From positions 1 to 33,760 of the forward strand of contig CADDZA010000010.1 in NCBI GenBank assembly GCA_902812435.1: 33,760 nt of DNA, in the 5' to 3' direction. Positions 8,426-15,252 of this stretch are shown piece by piece. The notes below the pieces were generated by a model. That model worked only from the letters and a program-made list of their open reading frames with translations, did no database searches and had not been told where the DNA came from. Position 1 is the stretch's first letter. The number at the start of each line of letters is the position of its first letter. This stretch comes from Clostridia bacterium (lineage in GTDB: Bacteria; Bacillota; DSM-12270; Thermacetogeniales; Thermacetogeniaceae). The position numbers and the translations under genes were made by a program.

Positions 8426-9590
8426 TGATCTCCCTCTTGACAAACTCCAAGCCCTGCTCTTCTGCCATAGCAACTGCTTTTTGAAAGAACTCCCCGGCTT
8501 TACTCTTATCCCCTACCTTTAAGTAGCAAAGCCCCAAATTCTTTAACCCCTCTGTTTTATAGTGGGTATGGGCATGTGGGTAATGCTCTGGCGCCAACGC
8601 CACAACCCTTTCAAAGTCTTTGATAGACTCAGGGTATTGGTGCAACTCCATCAAAGCCTGGCCCCTGGTGTTATAGACGGTGTACACAGGTTTCATCTGG
8701 TGGGGTTGCTCAAGCAATCCGCTGCATGTCTTTACCGTCCTCTTAAAGTACTCTCCAGCCTCTCCTTCATTTCCCATTGCCCGGAATGCTTGTCCCAAAA
8801 GCAGCAGCAGATCCGGATCGGTGAAAGGAGCCATCTCCAGCGCTCTGTTTAAATCGTCCGCACACCCTTTATAGTTTTGGAAGTTAGCCTGACATTTTGC
8901 CCTGGTCAGGAGTGCCCTGTAATCCCAAGGTGCTTTCTTCTCTTTGTCTTCAATCGCTTGAACAGCTCTGTCTGCCATGGCAGCAGCATCCTCCCATCTT
9001 CCAGCCTGGAGATAGGCGGTTGCCAGGTGCATCAGGGCGTTACTGAGATGGGGATCATACTCCACCGCCATTTCATAATCCTGGATAGAGCGATATTTAA
9101 GCGTGCGGTGATAAGCCCTTCCTCTACTGAAATAAATAGCTGCCAGGGCCTTCTTGCCCCATTTTTTCTCAATCTCGCCCTCACACTCAAGGGCCTTATC
9201 ATAGCATTTGATCGCCTTATCAAATGATCCATACCTGTCACAGGCGTTTCCGATTCCAGCATACGCAATGAAAAAGCTTTCACTAAGCTTCAATGCCCTC
9301 TCAAAATCCTTTAGGGCCTCATCAAACATTTTTTCCTGTTCTTCAGTTAATGGTCTGTAGTAAAAGTGGATAAACTGTATTGAGGTAACTCCTCTCATAT
9401 AATAAAAATCTGCCACATCTGGTTTATCGTCGATCGCCTTGCTGAAAGCCGCAAGTGCTTCCTGTAAAGCGGCCATCCCTTCTGGAGTAAAGGTGTTATT
9501 CCCCACTTGATAATAAAAAAGCCCCTGATTATAAAGCGTCTCCCCCTCTATCTCCTGAGTTGTCACACTTATCGGCACACACATAGCCAT
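8400..9590 (-). CDS. Tetratricopeptide repeat (TPR) protein
   Basis: A protein of about 396 residues made almost entirely of TPR-like helical pairs. Examples are AYAGIGNACDRYGSFDKAIK, AIYFSRGRAYHRTLKYRSI, NALMHLATAYLQAGRWEDAA and NLGLCYLKVGDKSKAGEFF. There is no signal peptide or membrane segment, so it is probably a cytosolic scaffold. Three in-frame ATGs (9593, 9590, 9584) follow AAAGGA; the exact one cannot be decided, and I give the middle one. The frame extends further upstream into the methyltransferase gene, but that part lacks a ribosome binding site and TPR character. It sits between a methyltransferase and the radical SAM gene and might assemble pathway enzymes; nothing in the sequence proves this. 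Confidence 0.8.
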   Translation of the reverse strand: MAMCVPISVTTQEIEGETLYNQGLFYYQVGNNTFTPEGMAALQEALAAFSKAIDDKPDVADFYYMRGVTSIQFIHFYYRPLTEEQEKMFDEALKDFERALKLSESFFIAYAGIGNACDRYGSFDKAIKCYDKALECEGEIEKKWGKKALAAIYFSRGRAYHRTLKYRSIQDYEMAVEYDPHLSNALMHLATAYLQAGRWEDAAAMADRAVQAIEDKEKKAPWDYRALLTRAKCQANFQNYKGCADDLNRALEMAPFTDPDLLLLLGQAFRAMGNEGEAGEYFKRTVKTCSGLLEQPHQMKPVYTVYNTRGQALMELHQYPESIKDFERVVALAPEHYPHAHTHYKTEGLKNLGLCYLKVGDKSKAGEFFQKAVAMAEEQGLEFVKREINEIYSVKK

Positions 9591-9603
9591 CATTCCTTTC
9601 TTT

Positions 9604-10200
9604 TTATGCAGGCTTACGCATAGTAAAGACAAACCGATCTGATTTATCCTCAAAGGAGATTGCATCAAAACCGGCCTCTTCAAACACGGCTTTTAATTCC
9701 GTTGCTGTGGGCAACAGGTGATCGGACACCGGGCCTCCGATGCTGCGGTGTTTTTCATTGATTTCCTCGCGGCTGCTGGCATGACATATCACCAGTTGCC
9801 TGCCAATCCGCAGTACCCGTTTCATTTCGGACAGGGCTCCGGGTATATCGGTGAAATGAGGCAGGGCACCGTTGCAAAACACCCAATCAAAACTATTATC
9901 CTCAAAAGGCAGGTTAGTCACGTCAGCCACCAAAAAACGGGCGTTGTCACCATATTTTTTCAAGCAGGCGTGTTTCACCATCTCCGGGGCAAAGTCTATT
10001 CCTACCACCTCCCCGCCTTCACCAACAGCTTCAAGCAGGATAGGGGTTAAAACACCGGTACCGCAAGCCACATCCAGAACCCGCGCTCCTTTCTCCACCG
10101 CACATTTACCCACTATCTCCCGCAACCTCTCTGTTACCTCAGGCATCACCTCCCATTTGGCCGCCATTTGGTTAAAGTATTCTTTCAGAAGCACCGACAT
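9604..10200 (-). CDS. Class I SAM-dependent methyltransferase (UbiE-like)
   Basis: A compact 198-residue methyltransferase. Motif I is VLDVACGTGVLTPILLEA (DVACGTG at 43-49), followed by VVGIDFAPEMV and the post-motif DVTNLPFEDNSFDWVFCNGALPHF, typical of Methyltransf_11/UbiE enzymes. Its ATG follows AAAGGAGGTAG and overlaps the end of the upstream permease gene by 29 bases, so it is physically joined to the metal transporter genes. This is the first non-transport gene in the operon and marks the junction with the enzyme block. Similar small methyltransferases act on quinones, polyketides or tetrapyrrole-like compounds; the substrate here is unknown. Confidence 0.85.
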   Translation of the reverse strand: MSVLLKEYFNQMAAKWEVMPEVTERLREIVGKCAVEKGARVLDVACGTGVLTPILLEAVGEGGEVVGIDFAPEMVKHACLKKYGDNARFLVADVTNLPFEDNSFDWVFCNGALPHFTDIPGALSEMKRVLRIGRQLVICHASSREEINEKHRSIGGPVSDHLLPTATELKAVFEEAGFDAISFEDKSDRFVFTMRKPA

Positions 10201-11029
10201 CTACCTCCTTTAACGATTGCAGGCGCTTAACCCTGCGCTTGGGGGAAAAGGCGTTTGCCAGCAGGAAGATCAGGCTGGAAATGAGTACTATTACAGCCCC
10301 GCAGGGAACATCAATGAGATAGGAAAGGATGATCCCCAGCCAGCAGGAAATCGCCCCGAAGAACGCCGCCAGACAAAACAGGTGTTTCAGGTTATAGGTC
10401 AGCTGATAGGCGGCGGCTGCCGGGGTGATAACCAGGGTAGAAACCAACAGGCCACCTATTGACTGCAGATTAGCCGCTACTGTTGTACCAGTTAAAAACA
10501 GCAGAGCGTAAAAAAACCAGGATGCCGGCAGTCCTACCGCCAGAGCGATTTCACGATTAAAGATAATGGCCTGCACCTCTTTATAAAACAGGATAACAGT
10601 GCCGACCACCAGGATAAAGGAAATGAGAATGATTTTTAAATCAAGGGCACTGACACCCAGAGCGTTTCCCCACATCAGGTTCAGAGCCTGTGTTTTGGAC
10701 GATGCGATCATTCCCATAAACAGGAAAGCCAGGCCGTGCGTCATGGCAAAAATTACTCCCATCACCGTATCCGGACTGAACTCTCCTCTGTCGGCCATGG
10801 GCCCTATGGCCGCTGCCGCCAACAGACTGCAGACAATGGCTCCGGTCAAGGGATCGATCCCGGCAAAAAAGGCTATCACACTTCCGGCAAAGGCAGCATG
10901 GGAAATGGCGATACCTACGAGGGATAGCTCCATGCTGATTACCAATACTCCCACTACGGAACAGGCAACCCCCCCCAACAGTCCTGCCAGCAGCACATGC
11001 CGCATAAATTCATAGCCAAGCATCCCCAT
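10172..11029 (-). CDS. Metal ABC transporter permease, second copy
   Basis: An integral membrane permease of the ABC-3 family (ZnuB/MntB/TroC type), about 285 residues with roughly eight or nine hydrophobic segments. It shares long segments with the preceding gene, for example VQAIIFNREIALAVGLPA and the GGLLV..LVITPAA.AYQLTYNLK region, so the two arose by duplication. I chose the start by alignment: MGMLGYEFM corresponds to the MGMLSCDFM start of the paralogue. The upstream in-frame ATG at 11050 remains possible. The stop of the first permease is just upstream, giving close coupling. The two permeases probably form a heterodimer that carries zinc, manganese or a related metal through the membrane. 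Confidence 0.9.
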   Translation of the reverse strand: MGMLGYEFMRHVLLAGLLGGVACSVVGVLVISMELSLVGIAISHAAFAGSVIAFFAGIDPLTGAIVCSLLAAAAIGPMADRGEFSPDTVMGVIFAMTHGLAFLFMGMIASSKTQALNLMWGNALGVSALDLKIILISFILVVGTVILFYKEVQAIIFNREIALAVGLPASWFFYALLFLTGTTVAANLQSIGGLLVSTLVITPAAAAYQLTYNLKHLFCLAAFFGAISCWLGIILSYLIDVPCGAVIVLISSLIFLLANAFSPKRRVKRLQSLKEVDVGASERIL

Positions 11030-11033
11030 CAGA

Positions 11034-11885
11034 TTACCCAGAAGAATCATCCGACACCTCTCTCAACGTTGGCAGGCACTTTACCTTGCGCTTGGGAGAA
11101 AAGGCAGTAACCACCAGGAAGAACAGGCTGGAAAGAGTAATGATGGTCGCCCCGCTGGGGAGAGCAAAGAGATAGGAAAGGAAAAGCCCAGCCCAGCAGC
11201 AAAACACTCCCAAGGCTGCCGCCAGCCAAAACAGGCGCTTTAGGTTGTAAGTCAGTTGGTAGGCAGTAGCGGCCGGTGTGATGACCAGGCTGAAAACCAG
11301 GAGGCCGCCGACGGGCTGCAGGGTTGCTGCTACAGTCATACCTGTTAAAAACAGCATGCCATAAAAGATCCAGGCTGCCGGCAGCCCCACCGCCAGAGCT
11401 ATTTCGCGGTTAAAGATAATGGCCTGCACCTCTTTGTAAAACAGGACCAAGGCGCCCACCACCAGGGCAAAGGTCAGCACCAGAACTTTTAATTCGAGTT
11501 TGGTGACAGTGAGAATGCTCCCCCAAATCAGGGAATATGCCTGTATTTTCTCGGCATCAGGCATTAACCCTATAAACATAAAGGTCAGGCCGATCATCAC
11601 GGCAAAAATTATTCCCAGCGAGGTGTCCGGATTGATTTCTCCCCTATCACTCAATGGACCAGTCACCGCTCCTGCGAACAGGCTGAATATAAAAGCTCCC
11701 ATTAACGGGCTGCAACCTAGAAACATAGCAATAACGCTTCCGGCAAAGGCGGCGTGGGAGATAACTGCACCGATAAAGGATAAGCGCATACCTGTCACCA
11801 GCACTCCCACCACGGAACAGGCAATTCCTCCTAAAAACCCGACCAGCAGCGCACGCTGCATAAAGTCACAACTCAACATTCCCAT
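11034..11885 (-). CDS. Metal ABC transporter permease, first copy
   Basis: A 283-residue ABC-3 family permease with repeated hydrophobic segments and the family motifs SFIGAVISHAAFAGSVIA and GLPAAWIFYGMLFLTGMTVAA. It is the paralogue of the next gene downstream. The ATG at 11885 overlaps the stop of the ATPase gene by 13 bases. In the family, the permease pairs with the adjacent ATPase and receives metal from the lipoprotein encoded first in the operon. The short cytoplasmic tail (FSPKRKVKCL) is basic. Which metal is carried cannot be read from the permease. Confidence 0.9.
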   Translation of the reverse strand: MGMLSCDFMQRALLVGFLGGIACSVVGVLVTGMRLSFIGAVISHAAFAGSVIAMFLGCSPLMGAFIFSLFAGAVTGPLSDRGEINPDTSLGIIFAVMIGLTFMFIGLMPDAEKIQAYSLIWGSILTVTKLELKVLVLTFALVVGALVLFYKEVQAIIFNREIALAVGLPAAWIFYGMLFLTGMTVAATLQPVGGLLVFSLVITPAATAYQLTYNLKRLFWLAAALGVFCCWAGLFLSYLFALPSGATIITLSSLFFLVVTAFSPKRKVKCLPTLREVSDDSSG

Positions 11886-12670
11886 GGTAATGGTCCCCCG
11901 ATGCAGCAGCCCCCGTAAGCGGCCCTCAAGTTCGCTTGAGACAAGACCTCGTTGGGAGGGCCTATCGCCGCCACGCGTCCGTCTTTTAGCAAAACCACCT
12001 TATCGCACATATTGAAGGTATCCATGGGATCATGGGTTACCAGCATTGTGGTCAAACTGCGCTCACGATGGATTCTTTCAATGAGGCCGAGTATTTCGGA
12101 TCGAGAGCGCCAGTCCAGGGATGTGGTAGGCTCATCCAGCAGCAGAACAGACGGCTCCTGGGCCAGCGCCCGGGCAATGGCCACTCGCTCCTGCTCACCC
12201 CCGGATAAGTGTCCAAACGGCCTATCCGCTAAATGGCTGATTTCCACTGTCTCCAATAGCTCGTCCACTATCTCCCAGTCCTTTTTCCCCGGCCGCCTCC
12301 ATAACCCGAGGCGCCCGTAACGCCCGATCATCACCGCCTCACGCACACTGATGGGAACGCGAGGGTCCACTGCCGCTCCCTGGGGTACATATCCGATCAT
12401 CCTGCGCAACCTGGCTATCCTGCAACTGAGGCGAAAGTCCCTCCCCCGTCGCCCGGCTTGCATCAGGTAACCCAGTACTCTGGCTTCACCATGCACCAGC
12501 CGCCCCAGACCGTTAACTACTGTGAGAAGAGTGGTCTTGCCAGCCCCGTTGGGGCCGGCAATCCCGACCAGCTCTCCCTGCTTCACCTCCAAGGAGACCC
12601 CCCGCAGGGCTACGTCTTCACGGTAGGAAACGACTACATCCTGCAGAGAAACAACCACATTTTTCGCCAT
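11873..12670 (-). CDS. Metal ABC transporter ATPase (ZnuC/MntA-like)
   Basis: A 265-residue ABC ATPase that powers the importer. The Walker A is GPNGAGKTT (39-47), the Q-loop region YVPQGAAVD lies near 94-102, the signature is LSGGEQ (155-160), and the Walker B is LLLDEP (176-181), with a switch histidine in LVTHD. The YVPQ.. and ISVREAVMIGRYGRLG segments match the cluster of ATPases paired with ABC-3 permeases. It begins 12 bases after the stop of the binding-protein gene and overlaps the first permease gene. Some unusual basic residues (QAGRRGRDFRLSCRIARLRR) lie between the Walker A and the Q-loop. Confidence 0.92.
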   Translation of the reverse strand: MAKNVVVSLQDVVVSYREDVALRGVSLEVKQGELVGIAGPNGAGKTTLLTVVNGLGRLVHGEARVLGYLMQAGRRGRDFRLSCRIARLRRMIGYVPQGAAVDPRVPISVREAVMIGRYGRLGLWRRPGKKDWEIVDELLETVEISHLADRPFGHLSGGEQERVAIARALAQEPSVLLLDEPTTSLDWRSRSEILGLIERIHRERSLTTMLVTHDPMDTFNMCDKVVLLKDGRVAAIGPPNEVLSQANLRAAYGGCCIGGPLPWEC

Positions 12671-12682
12671 CCCGGCATCGCC

Positions 12683-13552
12683 TTAGCTTTTTTGTAATTG
12701 CGCCAGCACTAGATCAACATTTTTTGTAAAAGAGTCGGCCCATTTCTCAGTGCCGGGAAGCCCACCAGGGAAATTGCTCAGAACCACCTGCCGTATTCCA
12801 AGCTCCTTGGAGATGCTCTCCGCCGCCACCTTATTCGGGGTCTGCAGGTTGTCGAGCACCAGGGTAACGCCCTTCTGGCGCCCTAGGTCGACTAACTTTT
12901 TAGTCTCATTGAGCGATATATCGGGAGGGTAGCTTCCCACCACATCAAAGCCTGCCCATTTAGCAAATCCGGTTTGATATAGAGCGACTATGACTTTGGT
13001 TTTGCTTGCGCCGGCTGCTTCCAACCTCTTTTTCTGTTCCTCTGCTATGCGCTTTGTTTCATCCTTCAGTTTCGCCGCTGCTGTTCTGTAAACCTCAGCA
13101 TTCTGGGGATCGGCCTTAACCAGGGCAGAAACAACTTGATCTATGCCCATGAGTCGCATTGATGGCACCATATAGGTGGCGTTCGCCCCCAGAGTAACTA
13201 CGGTTAAATCTTTATTTCCAGCGGACTCGATTAATTTGTCGCTGAACTTTTGACTCTCATAGTCATGCCGCAGAAACAACTTGGCCTTGTGTAAAACGCC
13301 CATAGTCTGCGGCTTGAGATCAAAATGCCCCGGGCATTGCCCCGGAGGAACGATACTCTCCACAGCTACTTTGTCCCCGCCTACATCCTTAACAATATCG
13401 GCTATATCCGTGCTGGTGGTGACCACGTGCAACTTTTCCTGTTCCGTAGCCGCCTTTTTACTACCTCCTGCACAACCTGCAATGACCATGGCCAGAACCA
13501 GCAATCCTATAAAGCCAGCAAACATGTATTTCTTCATTTTCCATTTCCTCAT
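12683..13552 (-). CDS. Metal ABC transporter substrate-binding lipoprotein (ZnuA/TroA family)
   Basis: A 289-residue lipoprotein of the cluster A-I (ZnuA/TroA) binding proteins. The N-terminus has a basic start, a hydrophobic core and a lipobox ending AMVIAGC, with Cys27 as the lipidated residue. The mature part begins HVVTTSTDIADIVKDVGGDK, typical of the family. Expected metal ligands are His76 (in CPGHFDLKP) and His96 (in LRHDYES). The CPGH arrangement puts a cysteine three residues before the first metal-ligand histidine, which is unusual compared with the common PHxYEP motif. There is no histidine-rich loop as in many zinc-specific members. I chose the ATG at 13552 because AGGAGGCGG precedes it. 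It heads the twelve-gene run and follows a structured leader. Confidence 0.9.
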   Translation of the reverse strand: MRKWKMKKYMFAGFIGLLVLAMVIAGCAGGSKKAATEQEKLHVVTTSTDIADIVKDVGGDKVAVESIVPPGQCPGHFDLKPQTMGVLHKAKLFLRHDYESQKFSDKLIESAGNKDLTVVTLGANATYMVPSMRLMGIDQVVSALVKADPQNAEVYRTAAAKLKDETKRIAEEQKKRLEAAGASKTKVIVALYQTGFAKWAGFDVVGSYPPDISLNETKKLVDLGRQKGVTLVLDNLQTPNKVAAESISKELGIRQVVLSNFPGGLPGTEKWADSFTKNVDLVLAQLQKS

Positions 13553-13733
13553 TTCGGAACCGCCTCCTACGTAATCATTGTAGTCTTTCAAATCCCCTGC
13601 CCAGCATTTTTCTGACGGGTAAGACCGTTCCTCATCTCATTTGACAATCATCGATACGCACCACCTCCCCGCACTTAATTCAAGCACGTTTAACACCCGC
13701 AGACCCCCTCATGTTATGCATCACCTGATAAAT

Positions 13734-13797
13734 AAAAAAGCCAAGAAAACCATATTTTCTGCCTTCTGGCAGGAACAGGCCTTCTTAGCCTTTTTTT
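13734..13797 (-). terminator. Candidate transcription attenuator in the metal operon leader
   Basis: On the minus strand AAAGGCTAAGAA (arm within 13797-13782) pairs with TTCTTGGCTTT (within 13747-13734) over about 12 pairs that include two G-U wobbles, followed by a T-rich run. The loop contains CTGCC/GGCAG, a second small hairpin. The wobbles become A-C mismatches on the plus strand, so the structure is meant for leftward RNA. It lies about 20-80 bases after the predicted start of transcription and about 180 bases before the lipoprotein gene, so it could control entry into the operon. The signal sensed is unknown. Confidence 0.6.
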
Positions 13798-13822
13798 ACA
13801 TATTACTTTATTCTATGGTTTA

Positions 13823-13851
13823 AAAATATAATGTTTATAAATCACAGTCAA
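13823..13851 (-). promoter_or_regulatory. Sigma-A-type promoter of the metal operon
   Basis: On the minus strand TTGACT (13851-13846) is followed after 17 bases by TATTTT (13828-13823). Both match the housekeeping consensus well. Transcription should start near 13815, just before the attenuator-like hairpin. I see no clear palindrome of the Zur, Fur or MntR type over the promoter. Confidence 0.65.
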
Positions 13852-13895
13852 GTCCTTTTTTCAGCAATTTCCAGGTCGTGCCACCCAGGCTTTAT

Positions 13896-13948
13896 CCAGC
13901 TATGTCACCAGCCGCTGCAGCAGAAGCAGCGGCTACTTCGTGAGCTGG
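13896..13948. repeat. Long two-step hairpin upstream of the metal operon promoter
   Basis: GCCGCTGC (13911-13918) and GCAGCGGC (13926-13933) form a perfect 8-base stem. CCAGCT (13896-13901) and AGCTGG (13943-13948) form an outer stem, with CAC/GTG between them. No U-tract follows on either strand. It lies about 45 bases upstream of the -35 box of the metal operon, in a position where it could be an operator or part of an untranslated RNA. No function is proven. Confidence 0.4.
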
Positions 13949-14452
13949 CTCAAAGATACAGCCAACCCCACCATTGTGACCACACTAAAAGTTCAACTGC
14001 CATTTTAGACCAAAAAACACCAAAAAAAGAATTGCTTCGGCAACCAGATGGTTTATTCCATTTTTAATCCCAAAATCAAAAATTTTTAAAATTTTTTTAA
14101 ATTTCCAAAAGTAGCTTAACACAGACCGGTCGGCAGGCCGGGACGGCTGCAATCCTTCCGCTGCTCCCCGCAAACACCAGAGACCTACACCAAGCAATCT
14201 TCCGGTGCGCAGGGAGAAACCCAGAACCGGTCGGGGCTTTTCCCAAAGCAGCCCCTGCAGCTTCCTCCCGCTCCTGCCAGCAGCAACGCCCAGCCAGCGA
14301 GCCACGACTTCCGCCTCCTTCTTGCAGACGGCCTGCAGGATCCGAAAGGAGAAGCGCTCGGAAGTTTTTAAATCATTTTTAATAAATACAGAGGTTCCTG
14401 TGCATATTAAAATTAAATTAAATAAAAAATCTCAAGATAGGGAGGTATTCAA
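13949..14452. other. Non-coding stretch with AT-rich and GC-rich patches
   Basis: I see no convincing gene. An A/T-run patch (14070-14105) is followed by a GC-rich patch (about 14120-14350) and another AT-rich patch leading to the small gene at 14453. A 106-codon minus-strand reading crosses the region, but it lacks a ribosome binding site and recognisable motifs, and it runs through the AT patch. The GC-rich patch may be a gene relic too worn to identify. Confidence 0.4.
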
Positions 14453-14686
14453 ATGAGCTGCAAAAGCTTGAAGCACCGCTTTGATGAAGAAAGGAAGAAA
14501 GGGCTCACTTTTGCGCGGGCGCTCGACATTTACCAGGATGTCGAAGGCTCTGTTGCAGCCCACCGTACAGAGCTTGAAGAATTAATCCACAGTCAGGCAG
14601 ATCACGACAGAATCAGGCACCTGCAAGAACATATAACCGAAGGAGAACGCCTGATTCAGGAAATCCAGCAGCTTCACCTCCACTAG
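14453..14686 (+). CDS. Small helical protein of unknown function
   Basis: A 77-residue protein that I do not recognise. The ATG follows GGGAGGTATTCAA, a strong ribosome binding site, which supports a real gene. The sequence is charged and predominantly helical (FDEERKKGLTFARALDIYQDVEGS; RIRHLQEHITEGERLIQEI) with no signal peptide or membrane segment. It could form a short coiled coil. Six histidines are scattered over the protein (HRTE, IHSQADH, RHLQEH, LHLH) and the C-terminus is HLH, which is mildly interesting next to a histidine-rich peptide gene, but this is too weak to infer metal binding. No clear terminator separates it from the next gene, which has its own promoter. Confidence 0.65.
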   Translation: MSCKSLKHRFDEERKKGLTFARALDIYQDVEGSVAAHRTELEELIHSQADHDRIRHLQEHITEGERLIQEIQQLHLH

Positions 14687-14715
14687 CCAGAGAAAATAGG
14701 AGGCCAAAAATTTGA

Positions 14716-14745
14716 TTGACTCTTTCTTCCTCCCGAATGTATAAT
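14716..14745 (+). promoter_or_regulatory. Near-consensus promoter of the histidine-rich peptide gene
   Basis: TTGACT (14716-14721) and a perfect TATAAT (14740-14745) are separated by 18 bases. Transcription should start near 14752, giving a leader of about 55 bases. This is among the best promoter matches in the window and suggests strong, possibly repressor-controlled expression. Confidence 0.75.
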
Positions 14746-14760
14746 AAATATTGGTAAACG

Positions 14761-14777
14761 CTGCCGATGGACGGCAG
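14761..14777 (+). promoter_or_regulatory. Leader hairpin before the histidine-rich peptide gene
   Basis: CTGCCG (14761-14766) and CGGCAG (14772-14777) form a perfect 6-base stem with a 5-base loop, about nine bases after the predicted transcription start and some 15 bases before the ribosome binding site. It may stabilise the mRNA or bind a regulator; it does not match a riboswitch I know. Confidence 0.45.
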
Positions 14778-14806
14778 TAAAACCTTCAGGGAGGAGGTTA
14801 TGGATA

Positions 14807-14998
14807 ATGGTATTGCATGCCCACGAACACACCCATCCTGCGGTTAAACACACTCATGCTCACTCCCACGGCGATCTGGTCCACGAGCACGAGCACGAAC
14901 ATGAGGCTTGCACCCACAGCCACGAGCACGAGCACGCATCGGGAGCCGAGCACGAGCACGAGCACGAACACCCAGTTGACCATGAGCACAGCCATTAA
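14807..14998 (+). CDS. Histidine-rich small protein, putative metal-binding
   Basis: A 63-residue peptide with 23 histidines by my count (about 37%), mainly as EH, TH and SH repeats. There is one cysteine (CTHSH) and almost no hydrophobic residues, so it is likely an unfolded soluble metal buffer. Similar in style are Hpn-type nickel-storage proteins and the histidine-rich tails of nickel chaperones, but I claim no homology. GGAGGAGG lies nine bases before the ATG. A near-consensus promoter and a leader hairpin precede it, and a terminator follows at once, so it forms a single-gene transcript. It faces away from the metal importer operon about 1.2 kb to the left. The CAC-GAG codon repeats may cause length variation among strains. 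Confidence 0.8.
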   Translation: MVLHAHEHTHPAVKHTHAHSHGDLVHEHEHEHEACTHSHEHEHASGAEHEHEHEHPVDHEHSH

Positions 14999-15004
14999 GC
15001 TCGG

Positions 15005-15031
15005 GGCCGCCGCAAAAGGCGGCCTCTCTTT
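15005..15031 (+). terminator. Rho-independent terminator after the histidine-rich peptide gene
   Basis: GGCCGCC (15005-15011) and GGCGGCC (15018-15024) form a perfect 7-base stem around GCAAAA, followed by TCTCTTTA. The U-tract is modest but the stem is very strong, and it sits seven bases past the stop codon. Confidence 0.75.
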
Positions 15032-15067
15032 ACGCCGGTGCGAGCGCGCCGGAGTTTTGAGTTATTT

Positions 15068-15209
15068 CTAAGCGCGGTCATCCTTGCTCAGCAGCAGCTC
15101 ATAATCCACCGTCTCCAGAAACCACGCACAGGCGCTTCTCCCGCGCCTTGCGCGCCAGGAGCTCAACCGTGGGCCCGGGAATTGCTTCGGCGAAATCATA
15201 GAACCATAG
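15068..15209 (-). pseudogene. Nitrilase-superfamily relic
   Basis: Read leftward, the frame encodes WFYDFAEAIPGPTVELLARK followed by AREKRLCVV, which resembles the conserved N-terminal region of carbon-nitrogen hydrolases (nitrilase/amidase). It then reaches a stop at 15099. A shifted frame continues as LETVDYELLLSKDDRA and stops at 15068. A stop codon (TAG) also lies just upstream. There is no start codon or ribosome binding site. I infer a small, frameshifted remnant of a nitrilase-family gene; the family call rests on a short segment only. Confidence 0.35.
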
Positions 15210-15252
15210 CTATTTTATTTGATTTATTCTTCATGTTTAAAAATTTTCCTTC

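Noticed and set aside
13985-14305. 106-codon minus-strand frame upstream of the metal operon
   Set aside because: There is no ribosome binding site, it crosses an AT-rich patch with a clear change of composition, and it has no recognisable domain.
14798-14995. Minus-strand frame rich in valine and leucine opposite the histidine-rich gene
   Set aside because: It is the complement of the CAC-GAG repeats (GTG-CTC), giving a false membrane-like peptide. The plus-strand gene has promoter, ribosome binding site and terminator.
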